From JANYCG01 sp031386665 (GTDB lineage: Bacteria; Pseudomonadota; Gammaproteobacteria; Burkholderiales; Burkholderiaceae_C), in NCBI GenBank assembly GCA_031386665.1, contig JANNCN010000082.1, positions 1 through 64,000 of the forward strand: a stretch of 64,000 bases of DNA. The letters are read 5' to 3'. Below the pieces are notes generated by a model that worked only from the letters and a program-made list of their open reading frames with translations, had not been told where the DNA came from and did not search any database. Below are positions 32,269-42,054 of this stretch, in pieces (position 1 is the first letter of the stretch; every line of letters begins with the position of its first letter). A program made the position numbers and the translations under genes.

Positions 32269-33234
32269 TTATTGAGTAGGAACCTTGGCGCGAACGATCA
32301 CATCACCCCAACGCTTGATCTCGCTGCCCAAGAGCACGGCCGCCTGTTCGGGCGAGCTGGGGTTGGCCTCAACGTTCAAATCATGCAATTTTTTCTTGAT
32401 GTCGGGGTTGTTCAGCACAGCCGCCACTTCTTTGTTCAAGCGGGCAATCACGTCTTTGGGGGTTTTGGCAGGTGCAGCGAGCGCATTCCAGCTAGAAGCC
32501 ACAAAGCCTGGCAAACCGCTTTCTTTGGCGGTCGGAACGTCGGGCAACACCGCGGCACGTTTGTCTCCCGTGACGGCCAGGGCACGCAATGCTTTGGCAT
32601 TGATTTGAGGCAGCACGGGTCCCAAAATTTCAAGCGCCGCATCGATTTGCCCCCCGCGCAAAGCCGTGATGACGGCAGGTGTGCCGTTGAACGGGACGAT
32701 CTGCATGTCAGCCCCGGATGTCGTTTTGAACAATTCAGCTGCCAAATTTTGCGTGCTGCCAATGTTGATGCTGCCCAGATTGAGTTTGCCTGGGTTGGCC
32801 CGGGCGTAGGCCAATAGCTCGCCCAAAGTCTTGAATTTTGAATCAGCCGGGGTGATGATGGCGATGTCGAAGGTGCCCAAAATAGAGATTGGCGCGAAAT
32901 CGCGTACCGTGTCGAAGGGCAACGACTTGAACAGGCCCGCACTGACCGCGGTGCCATTGGACATCAACAACAGGGTGTGACCGTCAGGCTCTGCCTTGGC
33001 CACCGTGTCGCCCGCCACCACACCGCCTGCCCCAGGCTTGTTGTCAATCACCACAGCCTGCCCAAGCGACTCGGCCAGCTTTGCAGCCACCGTTCGGGCG
33101 GTTAAATCTGCCACGCCACCCGCACCAAACGGCACCACAATTTTGAGAGGTTTGCTTGGAAACACTTGGGCCAGGGCAGGTTGCAAGGCAAGCACTGACC
33201 AAGCCAGAGCAGTCAACATTTTTTGGATTGTCAT
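32269..33234 (-). CDS. Bug family tripartite tricarboxylate substrate-binding protein
   Basis: A 321-residue exported binding protein. The signal peptide MTIQKMLTALAWSVLALQPALAQ is followed by FPSKPLKIVVPFGAGGVADLTARTVA and VVIDNKPGAGG, typical of PF03401. The start at 33234 gives a clean signal peptide; 33255 is an alternative without a better ribosome-binding site. It is the first gene of the operon that continues with the dehydrogenase and the flavin monooxygenase and presumably delivers or senses their substrate. No TctAB genes are linked. Confidence 0.88.
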   Translation of the reverse strand: MTIQKMLTALAWSVLALQPALAQVFPSKPLKIVVPFGAGGVADLTARTVAAKLAESLGQAVVIDNKPGAGGVVAGDTVAKAEPDGHTLLLMSNGTAVSAGLFKSLPFDTVRDFAPISILGTFDIAIITPADSKFKTLGELLAYARANPGKLNLGSINIGSTQNLAAELFKTTSGADMQIVPFNGTPAVITALRGGQIDAALEILGPVLPQINAKALRALAVTGDKRAAVLPDVPTAKESGLPGFVASSWNALAAPAKTPKDVIARLNKEVAAVLNNPDIKKKLHDLNVEANPSSPEQAAVLLGSEIKRWGDVIVRAKVPTQ

Positions 33235-33432
33235 AGGATATCTTTGAGAGGTCATTTCATTTTAGAGGTTGAAGCCCCAGCCCCCTAAGTCGGCGACCGC
33301 CGCACCCGCACAGGCATCCGATTCGTAAGCAAGGGTAACAGCGCTTTGGTTCATATGACCCAGGGCTTCGAAAACGCGCACAAAACCCAGCTAAACGGTT
33401 GACGGGCTTACGCGCCAACGTCAGCATTCGCT

Positions 33433-33449
33433 CTACGTCACCTGATGTG
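33433..33449. promoter_or_regulatory. Inverted repeat before the patatin gene
   Basis: ACGTCAC CTGA TGTGACG is a dyad 25 nt before the patatin start codon. It is a plausible operator, but no regulator gene is adjacent. The remainder of 33235-33474 shows no gene. Confidence 0.3.
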
Positions 33450-33474
33450 ACGGCCAGCCCAGGAAGGTGAAATC

Positions 33475-36400
33475 ATGCCAACCAGTCCAAACCCGAGTGA
33501 AAACGAGCTCTTGAGCCCGCCCGCTGTGACCCAAGCCGACAGTGCAGACAGTGGGACTGCGTTGGCCGCCCTCAAAGCATCTGAGAGCGATGCGCTGTTT
33601 CAACGGCGGCGCGAGGTGCTTGGCCTGGGTCAGCTTTGCGGCCCGCCGACACAGAGCGCAATTGCAGAACTCAACTTGCCAAAGGTGGGCCTGGCACTGT
33701 CTGGCGGTGGAATTCGCAGCGCCACATTTGCCTTGGGCCTGTTGCGCGGCATGGCGCAAAGCCGCAGCCACGGTACCGGGACCACTGCGACGCAAAGCCA
33801 GGTCGATCTTGGTACGCCCAAAGGGCTGGCGTCCGCGGGTTTGCTAGGGCGTTTGGACTTTCTATCCAGCGTGTCGGGCGGCGGTTACACAGCAGCGATG
33901 TTTGGCCGCTTGGTGCATAGTTTTGGCCTGCACCGCGCTCAGGATTTATTGGCCCAAGCCAACTCGAGTGTGCTTGATTGGCTGCGCCGCAATGGCCGCT
34001 ACCTGACGCCTGCAGGGTCACGCGATATAGGCATTGCCGTTGTGACTTTTTTGCGCGCCTGGATCGCGATCCACGCCGAGTTCATGATCGCGTGTCTGGC
34101 ACTGGGTTTGGTGGTGACCGTCCCACACCTGTGGCAGCACACTTACCAATTGCTTGACCCCGTGGGTTGGGAGCAATGGCGCACACCGTGGTGGGCTTTG
34201 GCCATGGCTTTTTGGTTGGCGACCGCGCCGGGGCTGATCGCGGGCTATTGGTCGGCCCGGGACTCGTCCAGTGAAGCGACCCAGGCCACCCGAATCGACT
34301 ACCGCGATGTCACCTTTCTGCTCGTCGCTGTGGTGTGCGCCTATCTATTGCTGCATGCGCTGGTGCTGGACAACACCATCGATCCTTTGCACCAAAGTTT
34401 GAACTGGCCGGCTGCGGGGGCGCTGGCATTGATTTCTCTGGTTTTGGGTCAACTGGCGGCGCGAGGCTGGTTGACATGGGGTAAAGGCTACACCGGGCTT
34501 CGGGTCGCCCAGCTGCGAAATTGGCTGACCCGCATGTTGCGCTGGGCGATGATGGGAGCCCTGATTTTGGGCAGTTTGGGGGCGCTGGACCGTTTGAGTT
34601 GGTGGTTGCTTGAAGAGTTTTTGACTGGGCGTGACTACCAACTGTTCTGGAGCAGTGTGGGGGCTGGGGGGATTGCGTTGGTCGCACTGCGCACGCTGAT
34701 GCAACCTTTGCAAAAAATCGCCGCCGACTCCAATAACCAAGCGCGCAAATGGTTGCCGCAGCTACTTAATATTGTGAGCCTATTGGGCATGCTCGTCTTG
34801 GTGACCGCTTGGCTGGTGTTGCTGCAATGGTTTATTTTTGCGCCTGACCCCTTCAAAGCCTTGATCGGCGTGCCAGCGTGGACAAGGGCCGGCTTGTTGC
34901 TGGCAGTCTGGTTGACCTGGGTCGTGCTGACCGCTGGCAACGCGCAAATGGCCAACACTTCTTCGTTGCACAGCTTTTACCGCGCTCGTCTGACCCGCGC
35001 CTATTTGGCGGTCGGCAACCCGGAGCGGGGTTTCAACCAACCTGGCCAACAACACGACAGCGTGACCCAAGTGGTTGACGGGGACGACCTTCGCCTGCGA
35101 GATTACCGCCCCGAACTGAAGGGCGGGCCGATTCATTTGGTCAATACCTGCCTGAATCAGACCCGCGACGACCAAAGTGGTCTGTACAACGCGGATCGCA
35201 AAGGCACCGCAGTCACCGCAAGCTGGCGTGGCTTTGAAGTTGGCAAGGACGACTTCATCAAAGCCAAGTTTGATCTTGTCCGAAAGGGCGACTCCATCTT
35301 GAACCATGACCTTGGCACGCTGGGTCGTTGGGTCGCTGTGTCTGGGGCCGCTGCATCGCCAGGGGCCGGGGCGTACACCTCGCGTGGACTGGCCTTGCTG
35401 GTCTACTTTTTGGGAGTGCGCTTGGGCCACTGGATGCGCTCACCCAAGGAGGTGACGCCACTGAAGTGGTTGAGCCATTGGTCATGGAAGTGCATTCCAA
35501 AACCCATGATGCTGGCAAGCGAGGCGTCGGCCACCTTTTTTGGGAAAGAGCGACCCTGGTGGTACCTTTCAGACGGCGGCCACTTTGAAAATAGTGCCGT
35601 TTACCCCTTGCTCAAGCGCGAGGTGGACTTCATTGTCCTGTCAGACGCAAGTGGCGACGTTGACTATGACTATGGCGACATCGAAAACTTGGTGCGAAAG
35701 GCTCGTATTGACTTCTCGGCTGAGATCGACTTTTACAGCCGTTCCGAGGCCAGCAGCCTTTTTTCGCTCAGCAGCGCCGAGTTGACGGTTGTGTCACCCG
35801 AAGACCTGGCCAACAACCACTCTTGCAGGGGCGTGCTCCTCGCGCGCATCCGCTACCGCGAACGCGCTGGGCCGCCAGATGCTCAAGGCAGACCCGGCAA
35901 ACCCTTCCGCCCTGAAGGTACGCTACTGGTCATCAAACCCAACCTGCATGACGCGCTGGACGTGGACCTATTAGCCTATGCGCAAAAGCACACTAGTTTT
36001 CCGCACGAGTCCACGGGCGACCAATCGTTTGATGAAGCCCAGTGGGAAAGCTACCACCGCTTGGGTGAAGACTTTGGTCGCGCCCTGCACGACAGCTGGC
36101 TCGCGCAATTGCCAGGTTGGCGCAGCACCGCGCGCCATCCTCTCAAAATTGCCGCGCGACTGGCATCGGCGAGGGACGCCGTACATTCACAAAAGACCGA
36201 GCCGCTTTGGCGCCGCAGCGCGAGGGCAGCCGCGATCGGTACGACCTTGGGATTGGGCGCATCAGGCACCGTGCTGCTGTCACTTTGGCAAATGATGGAG
36301 CAGCAGCAGCGAGAAACTGTGACCCAGCAAACCGCCCTGCGTGCCCGCTTCACAGAAGCCACCAAAGATCTTGAAAAGTCACTTGAATCAGTCAAGGACA

Positions 36401-37419
36401 GTTGCCCGGTCCTGACCAGACCGATGGTCACGCAAGCCATGCAAATGCTGGAGTTGCGTGGCATTCCCGCGCTCCAGAAAATTGACCAGCTGACGGTGAC
36501 AGGTCTGGCTGAACGGGTCGAGAATTTGTGTCTTGCGAAACCGGACGTAGCGCTGGGTTGTGCGGAAACCAGGGCCCAAATTCAGCCCTTGTGTGTTCGC
36601 GCCCTGAGTTCCAAAGACACCTCGGCCATGAACTACTGGCAACCCTGCGGGTCAGCGCCACTGCAAGGCAAATCACCGGGCGCAAAAACACCACGCGAAC
36701 TGCGACTTGAATGCCGCCAAGCGCTGGAAGCCAACACGGTGCGGGTGCCTGATTTCGTGAAGCGTTTGGTGACCAACGAACAAAATCGCGCCTCAGAATT
36801 GGCCCCGACCACAGCCGTTGGCAGTGACGCTATCGTCGAGTTAAAATCTGCGGATAAGGAGCCAGCTACCTCTGCAACTGGCACTGCAACAAGCCCTCCG
36901 AACACGGTCGCACAACCCAACATCGCAAACGACTTGGCAACCAGCCCAGCAGCACCTCCATCGACACTGAAGGCCTGCTTTCGCGACGGAGTTCGCACCA
37001 CACTCTACATTCACATTTATGACGAAAGCTCGCGCACTCACACTCGAAAACTGCGCAAGGATTTGCAGGGTGAGCAATATTCGCCCGTGATTGTGGCGCC
37101 TGTCGAAAACGTCACCCGCAGCGCTGACCTTCGCCAGCAACGCAAGCCCGTCCCCTGGCCAAAACCAACCTTGTTGTTGCATGACCGAAACAACCCGCAA
37201 AGCCGCGAATGTGCCACGGCGATTGCAAATTACATTGGCGCACCCTGGGTGTTGCCAATGGCACCAGGCGCGCTAACGATAGAGAGTCGCACCGTGGTGC
37301 GCGACTTGCCAAGCTCCATGCAGTCGCAGCCCGGCGTGATTGAGCTTTGGCTGCCACCGACGGAAACCTCCTCACCCAATGTGGCCCAAGGGCGCGAGTA
37401 TTCAGCCAATAGTTATTGA
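33475..37419 (+). CDS. Giant patatin-like phospholipase with inserted membrane domain
   Basis: A 1314-residue protein. Residues 62-72 (VGLALSGGGIRS) are the patatin oxyanion loop and SVSGGGY carries the nucleophile Ser134. The catalytic Asp is in DGGHFENSAVYPLL (Asp700), so about 565 residues separate the dyad. Most of that gap is a polytopic membrane region with about eight hydrophobic segments (roughly 180-490). Another hydrophobic segment lies near residue 640 and one near 930 (ATTLGLGASGTVLLSL-like), followed by a coiled helix and a C-terminal part with PKPTLLLHDRNNPQSRECATAI that I cannot assign. Patatins hydrolyse acyl esters of phospholipids. AGGAAGG precedes the start. The gene is monocistronic, convergent with livF. 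Codon use resembles the neighbours. Confidence 0.85.
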   Translation: MPTSPNPSENELLSPPAVTQADSADSGTALAALKASESDALFQRRREVLGLGQLCGPPTQSAIAELNLPKVGLALSGGGIRSATFALGLLRGMAQSRSHGTGTTATQSQVDLGTPKGLASAGLLGRLDFLSSVSGGGYTAAMFGRLVHSFGLHRAQDLLAQANSSVLDWLRRNGRYLTPAGSRDIGIAVVTFLRAWIAIHAEFMIACLALGLVVTVPHLWQHTYQLLDPVGWEQWRTPWWALAMAFWLATAPGLIAGYWSARDSSSEATQATRIDYRDVTFLLVAVVCAYLLLHALVLDNTIDPLHQSLNWPAAGALALISLVLGQLAARGWLTWGKGYTGLRVAQLRNWLTRMLRWAMMGALILGSLGALDRLSWWLLEEFLTGRDYQLFWSSVGAGGIALVALRTLMQPLQKIAADSNNQARKWLPQLLNIVSLLGMLVLVTAWLVLLQWFIFAPDPFKALIGVPAWTRAGLLLAVWLTWVVLTAGNAQMANTSSLHSFYRARLTRAYLAVGNPERGFNQPGQQHDSVTQVVDGDDLRLRDYRPELKGGPIHLVNTCLNQTRDDQSGLYNADRKGTAVTASWRGFEVGKDDFIKAKFDLVRKGDSILNHDLGTLGRWVAVSGAAASPGAGAYTSRGLALLVYFLGVRLGHWMRSPKEVTPLKWLSHWSWKCIPKPMMLASEASATFFGKERPWWYLSDGGHFENSAVYPLLKREVDFIVLSDASGDVDYDYGDIENLVRKARIDFSAEIDFYSRSEASSLFSLSSAELTVVSPEDLANNHSCRGVLLARIRYRERAGPPDAQGRPGKPFRPEGTLLVIKPNLHDALDVDLLAYAQKHTSFPHESTGDQSFDEAQWESYHRLGEDFGRALHDSWLAQLPGWRSTARHPLKIAARLASARDAVHSQKTEPLWRRSARAAAIGTTLGLGASGTVLLSLWQMMEQQQRETVTQQTALRARFTEATKDLEKSLESVKDSCPVLTRPMVTQAMQMLELRGIPALQKIDQLTVTGLAERVENLCLAKPDVALGCAETRAQIQPLCVRALSSKDTSAMNYWQPCGSAPLQGKSPGAKTPRELRLECRQALEANTVRVPDFVKRLVTNEQNRASELAPTTAVGSDAIVELKSADKEPATSATGTATSPPNTVAQPNIANDLATSPAAPPSTLKACFRDGVRTTLYIHIYDESSRTHTRKLRKDLQGEQYSPVIVAPVENVTRSADLRQQRKPVPWPKPTLLLHDRNNPQSRECATAIANYIGAPWVLPMAPGALTIESRTVVRDLPSSMQSQPGVIELWLPPTETSSPNVAQGREYSANSY

Positions 37420-37460
37420 GCCATGCTGCACGAATCTTTTCACACCCGCAGCCTGATCGA

Positions 37461-38192
37461 TCAGTCCTTGCGGGCCACACCCAGCAGACTGTCAAGCAGC
37501 GCTGGGTTGTCTTGCAAGCTGCGCGCGGTGCCCGAGTGCACCAGCGTGCCCCTGTCCAACACGGCAGCTGTGTCAGATATGGCCAAAATAGCCTGTGGAT
37601 GTTGCTCAACAATAATCGCGCTCAAACCCTCTTCACGGGTGATGCGCCGAATTGCTTTCAGCAGTTCCTGAACGATGATGGGAGCCAAGCCCTCCAGTGG
37701 TTCATCCAGCAGCAGCAAGGTGGGGTTGAGCACCAGGGCCCTACCCACCGCCAGCATTTGCTGTTCACCGCCCGACAGTTGAGTCCCTAAGTTGCCTTTG
37801 CGCTCTGCCAGTCGGGGAAACATCTCATACACCCGCTCGGGGGTCCATTGCTTCGCAACCCGCCCTGCACGCGCAGGACGTGCCACCGACGTCAGGTTTT
37901 CATCAACCGTGAGCGACTTGAAAATATTGCGCTCCTGGGGCACCCAACCAATACCAGCGGCTGCCCGATCATGAGAAGGCATGGTGTGCAGCACCTTGCC
38001 ACCCAAGGTCATACTGCCTGTATGCTGGCGAGTCGCACCGGCCAGCGTATTGATCAAAGTCGTTTTGCCTGTACCGTTGCGACCCAGCAAAGCCAGTGTC
38101 TGCCCCTCATGCAGAGTCAAAGTGATGTTAGTCAACACCACGGCCTCGCCATAGCCCGCGCTTAATTTGTCGATGGAAAGCAAAGTGGTCAT
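37461..38192 (-). CDS. livF: Branched-chain amino acid-type ABC transporter ATPase LivF
   Basis: A 243-residue ABC ATPase. Walker A LLGRNGTGKTTLINTLAG, signature LSGGEQQMLAVGRAL, Walker B LLLDEPLEGLAP and the His switch (VEQHPQA) are all intact. The start overlaps the livG stop by four bases (ATGA, 38189-38192). It is the terminal gene of a Liv-type importer operon. HAAT-family importers of this type also move aromatic acids, urea or amides; the adjacent oxygenase genes favour an aromatic compound. Confidence 0.93.
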   Translation of the reverse strand: MTTLLSIDKLSAGYGEAVVLTNITLTLHEGQTLALLGRNGTGKTTLINTLAGATRQHTGSMTLGGKVLHTMPSHDRAAAGIGWVPQERNIFKSLTVDENLTSVARPARAGRVAKQWTPERVYEMFPRLAERKGNLGTQLSGGEQQMLAVGRALVLNPTLLLLDEPLEGLAPIIVQELLKAIRRITREEGLSAIIVEQHPQAILAISDTAAVLDRGTLVHSGTARSLQDNPALLDSLLGVARKD

Positions 38193-38965
38193 GCAGGCGA
38201 TTCCTCGGCATGCCCCAAATACACAGCCTTGACCTGCGGGTCGCTGGCAATTTGTTCAGGGTCGCCTTCGGTCAGCACGCCACCGTTCACCAAAACCGTC
38301 ATTCTTGTTGCAAAACTGAAGACCAAATCCATGTCGTGCTCAATCAACAGCACCGACACATCAGACGGCAGCGCCGCCACCGTTTGCAACAGTTCTTCGC
38401 GCTCACCCGCCGGCACACCTGCCACTGGCTCGTCAAGCAACAGCACTCGGGGCTCGCAAGCCAAGGCGATGGCAATTTCCAGCAAACGACGTTTGCCGTA
38501 GGCCAGAACGTTGGTTTTCTGGTTCATGACCGAGGTCAAGTGAAACTGCTCCAGCAGAGCTTCACAGCGCTGGGTCACCTCATTGCCAGACCCCAAAGCC
38601 TGCCACCATCGAGCCCCAAGACCTTGGTGCTGAGAAATTGTCAGCGCCAAAGTTTCGAGCGGCGTCAACGTGTCAAACAGTTGGTTGATCTGAAAAGTAC
38701 GCACCATGCCACGCGCAACCCGCAAGTGAGGGGCCAGACTTGAGATGTCCTGTCCGAGCAAGTGAATGCTGCCAGACGTCGGCTCCAACACGCCCGTCAA
38801 CAAGTTGATTAGCGTGGTTTTTCCAGCGCCATTGGGGCCAATGAGCGCATGGCGCGCGCCTTTGAGCAGGTTGATGCTGACAGTGTCGGTCGCGGTGATG
38901 CCACCAAAACGTTTCACCAATTTTTGGCAACTCAAAACGACCTCGGGTGATTGCGGCGGGTTCAC
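38189..38965 (-). CDS. livG: Branched-chain amino acid-type ABC transporter ATPase LivG
   Basis: A 258-residue ABC ATPase with Walker A IGPNGAGKTTLINLLTG, a long linker typical of LivG, YGKRRLLEIAIALA as signature region and Walker B LLLDEPVAGVP. The start was set to a GTG at 38965: AGAGGAG lies six bases upstream and the codon overlaps the livM stop as GTGA. A longer TTG start at 38986 would bury the ribosome-binding site. Confidence 0.92.
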   Translation of the reverse strand: MNPPQSPEVVLSCQKLVKRFGGITATDTVSINLLKGARHALIGPNGAGKTTLINLLTGVLEPTSGSIHLLGQDISSLAPHLRVARGMVRTFQINQLFDTLTPLETLALTISQHQGLGARWWQALGSGNEVTQRCEALLEQFHLTSVMNQKTNVLAYGKRRLLEIAIALACEPRVLLLDEPVAGVPAGEREELLQTVAALPSDVSVLLIEHDMDLVFSFATRMTVLVNGGVLTEGDPEQIASDPQVKAVYLGHAEESPA

Positions 38966-39927
38966 GGCTGACTCCTCTTGAACCAAGACTGCGGACGGAC
39001 CAATCGCTCACGCCCCACCAGCGCCAAAATCACCAAAAACAGTCCAATCCAAAACGTCCAATACTGCGGGGTGAGGCTGGAAATCAAGTCCTGCATCAGC
39101 TTGAAAACGATGGCACCAGCCACGCCGCCATACAGCCAGCCTGTCCCGCCAATCACCAAAACCAACATCACGTCAGCGGAGCGGTGAAACTCAAAAACAT
39201 CCAGTGATGCAAAACCTGTGGTTTGTGCCAACAAGGCACCCGCTGCGCCTGCCATGCCAGCCGCCACGGTGTAAATCACGGCAAGCCGCTGCGTGACCGG
39301 AATGCCGATTGCCGTGGCCCGAAGGCGGTTGTCACGAATGGCCTTGAGTGTCGCCCCAAAAGGTGAATTCACCAGTCGGCGCGACAAAACAAACATCAGC
39401 ATCAGTACCAGAATTGAATACCAGGCGGCAGTCCGACCTGACAGATCAAATTCGAACTGCCCGAGCACCGGTGCCATGACCACACCTTGCAATCCATCGG
39501 CACCGCCTGTCAGCCAGTCAAGCTTGTTGGCAAGCTCCATCAAAATCAATCCGACACCCAGCGTGACCATCAGCCGCGTGAGGTCACTGCCCCGAATGAT
39601 TGTCAAACTGCCAATGGCACCCAATACTGTGGCCACTGCGATTCCCACCGCCAAGCCAACCAGCGGGTCCGGCATGACATGCTTGGCAAACAGTGCTGCG
39701 CTGTAGGCCCCCATGCCAAAAAATGCCGCATGCCCCAATGACACAATGCCCGTGTAGCCAAGAATCAGATCCAGCGACACCGCAAACAGCGCAACGATGG
39801 CGATTTCGTTGATGATCAAGGCATGCTTTGACAGCAACCAAGGTGACGCCAAGGCCACTACCCACAATGCGAGTTCCCATGGCCTGTAACTTCCCGCAGC
39901 GCTCAACCGCTTCTGGATCTCGTTCAT
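38962..39927 (-). CDS. livM: Branched-chain amino acid-type ABC permease LivM
   Basis: A 321-residue inner-membrane permease with about nine or ten hydrophobic segments. ALFAVSLDLILGYTGIVSLGHAAFFGMGAYSAAL is the family hallmark and the EAA-like loop PFGATLKAIRDNRLRATAIGIPV contacts the ATPases. The start at 39927 overlaps the livH stop by ATGA, which supports it over the frame start at 39969. Confidence 0.93.
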   Translation of the reverse strand: MNEIQKRLSAAGSYRPWELALWVVALASPWLLSKHALIINEIAIVALFAVSLDLILGYTGIVSLGHAAFFGMGAYSAALFAKHVMPDPLVGLAVGIAVATVLGAIGSLTIIRGSDLTRLMVTLGVGLILMELANKLDWLTGGADGLQGVVMAPVLGQFEFDLSGRTAAWYSILVLMLMFVLSRRLVNSPFGATLKAIRDNRLRATAIGIPVTQRLAVIYTVAAGMAGAAGALLAQTTGFASLDVFEFHRSADVMLVLVIGGTGWLYGGVAGAIVFKLMQDLISSLTPQYWTFWIGLFLVILALVGRERLVRPQSWFKRSQP

Positions 39928-40799
39928 GCTTTGCCGCCTTGGCGCACAAAAAGACCTTGCGGACGCCAAATCAAAATCGCAATCATCAGGCAGTAAACAA
40001 TGAAGGCCCCCAACTTGGGGATGTAGTACTTGCCCGCCACGTCAGCAATGCCAAGCAGCAACGCGGCTAAAAGCGGCCCGGTGATGCTGGACGTACCGCC
40101 GACTGCCACCACAATCAAAAAGTAGATCATGAACTTGAGCGGAAAGGTGGGGTCCAGTCCCAGCACCTCGGCACCCAAAGCGCCACCCAGCCCCGCCAGA
40201 CCGGAGCCCACGGCAAAGGTGCTCAAAAACACCACGTTGACATTGATGCCTAAGCCAGCGGCCACCCTTTGATCGTCAACCGAGGCACGCAAACGGCTGC
40301 CAAATCGCGTCTTCGCCAGAACGTACTGCAGGCACAGTGTCAGCACCGCACACACCGCTACGATGAAGAGTCGATAGTGCCCCATACCGAGTGACCAGGA
40401 CCCTTCACCAATTTCCGTGCGTCCCTTCAACCAATCGGGCAGTTGAATGATTTGCTGCGTTGACCCAATGAAATAGTCGCAACTTGCCACCGCCATGAAG
40501 GTCAATCCGATGGAAAAAAGCACTTGGTCCAAATGCGGCTTGCTGTACATGGAACGGTACAAGGTGCGCTCCAGCACCCCTCCGAGCAGCGCAGCACCCA
40601 AAAAGGCCAACGGCAGACACACCAGAAATGGCACGCCCAGACGCTGCATCAAAAGCACTGTGATGTAGCCCCCTACCATGGCGAAAGCGCCATGCGCCAA
40701 ATTGATGAAATTCATCAACCCCATGGTGACGGCGAGGCCCACCGCCAAGATAAACAACAGCATGCCGTAGGCAATGCCGTCGAAGAGGATCGTGAGCAT
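39924..40799 (-). CDS. livH: Branched-chain amino acid-type ABC permease LivH
   Basis: A 291-residue permease with about eight membrane segments. It begins LFDGIAYGMLLFILAVGLAVTMGLMNFINLAHGAFAMVGGY, the usual LivH N-terminus, and has the cytoplasmic coupling loop TRFGSRLRASVDDQRVAAGLGINV. The start ATG is directly adjacent to the livK stop. It forms the channel with LivM. Confidence 0.94.
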   Translation of the reverse strand: MLTILFDGIAYGMLLFILAVGLAVTMGLMNFINLAHGAFAMVGGYITVLLMQRLGVPFLVCLPLAFLGAALLGGVLERTLYRSMYSKPHLDQVLFSIGLTFMAVASCDYFIGSTQQIIQLPDWLKGRTEIGEGSWSLGMGHYRLFIVAVCAVLTLCLQYVLAKTRFGSRLRASVDDQRVAAGLGINVNVVFLSTFAVGSGLAGLGGALGAEVLGLDPTFPLKFMIYFLIVVAVGGTSSITGPLLAALLLGIADVAGKYYIPKLGAFIVYCLMIAILIWRPQGLFVRQGGKA

Positions 40800-41972
40800 T
40801 TACTTGGTCTTGCCTGGATCTTTCACATCCTTGATCGTGTCAAATTCCACGTTATAGAGTTGTCCATCTTTTTTTTCGACTTTGCGGATGTAAATGTTGT
40901 GCACCACGTCCCGGGTTTGCGCATCGATGAACATAGGGCCGCGTGGGCTTTCAAATATCTGACCCTTCATCGCAGCCAGCAAAGCGTCGCCGGTTCCCCC
41001 TTTGGTGGCTTTGGCGGCTTCATAGATCACCCGCATGCCGTCGTAACCGCCCACTGCCATGAAGTTGGGACGTAGGTTGGGGTTGGCTTTTGAAAACGCG
41101 TCGACAAACTTTTTGTTAACCGCAGACGGGTGCGCTGTGGAATAGTGGTGCGAGGTGACAACACCCACAGCCACATCGCCCATAGCATTCAAAATGTCGT
41201 CATCCGTCACGTCGCCCGTGCCAATCAGCTTGATGCCCGCTTTGTCCAGCCCACGCTCAGCGAACTGCTTCATCAAGGCCGCGCCTGCGCCAGAGGGCAC
41301 AAAAGCAAACACTGCATCGGGTTTGGCATCGCGAACTTTTTGCAAAAACGGTGCGAAATCAGGGTTGCGCAACGGCACTCGCAAAGACTCCGTAACTTGG
41401 CCGCCATTGAAAGTCAAACGGTCTTTGAAGAATTTTTCGGCGTCAATCCCTGGGCCGAAATCAGTGACCAAAGTCACAACTTTTTTGACGCCATTTTTAG
41501 GTGCCCAATCGGCAATGGCTACCGCGGCCTGGGGCAATGTGAAGCTGGTGCGAATGATGTAAGGCGACGCTTCGGTGATGCTGGACGTGGCAGCCGCCAT
41601 CACAACCAGAGGCGTTTTGGATTGTGTGGCGATGGGCGCCGTGGCAAACGCCAACGGCGTCAAACCAAAACCTGCCAGCACATTGACTTTTTCGTTGACC
41701 ACCAGTTCCTGCGCGATGCGCTTGGTCACATCAGGCGTGCCAGTGTCGTCCTTGACTATCAGTTCCACCTTTTTGCCACCCACGGTGTCGCCGTTTTGCG
41801 CCATGTAAAGGCGCGCAGCCGCTTCAATCTGCTTTCCGGTTGAGGCAAATGGCCCCGTCATGGGCAAGATCAAACCGATCTTGAATTTATTGTCTTGGGC
41901 GAAAGCGCCCCCACTGACCAAAGTGGCGATCGTGGCCACCAACGCGGCTTGAACTAGAACTCGTTTTTTCAT
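40800..41972 (-). CDS. livK: Liv-type ABC transporter substrate-binding protein
   Basis: A 390-residue periplasmic binding protein. The signal peptide is MKKRVLVQAALVATIATLVS up to AFAQ, followed by FKIGLILPMTGPFASTGKQIEAAARLYM, typical of type I periplasmic folds for amino acids and aromatic acids. It carries ASSITEASPYIIRTSF-like hinge sequence and ends with FESPRGPMFIDAQTRDVVHNIYIRKV. It follows the VanB-type reductase by 82 bp, and livHMGF follow it. The ligand is unknown; the neighbourhood suggests a methoxylated or other substituted aromatic acid. Confidence 0.9.
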   Translation of the reverse strand: MKKRVLVQAALVATIATLVSGGAFAQDNKFKIGLILPMTGPFASTGKQIEAAARLYMAQNGDTVGGKKVELIVKDDTGTPDVTKRIAQELVVNEKVNVLAGFGLTPLAFATAPIATQSKTPLVVMAAATSSITEASPYIIRTSFTLPQAAVAIADWAPKNGVKKVVTLVTDFGPGIDAEKFFKDRLTFNGGQVTESLRVPLRNPDFAPFLQKVRDAKPDAVFAFVPSGAGAALMKQFAERGLDKAGIKLIGTGDVTDDDILNAMGDVAVGVVTSHHYSTAHPSAVNKKFVDAFSKANPNLRPNFMAVGGYDGMRVIYEAAKATKGGTGDALLAAMKGQIFESPRGPMFIDAQTRDVVHNIYIRKVEKKDGQLYNVEFDTIKDVKDPGKTK

Positions 41973-42054
41973 GAAAGTCTCCAGGTAGGTATAAATTTCT
42001 TAAAGGTCAATTGTCAACAAAAATCAGCTCAAAATCAGGCACAGCCAAAGTTCA

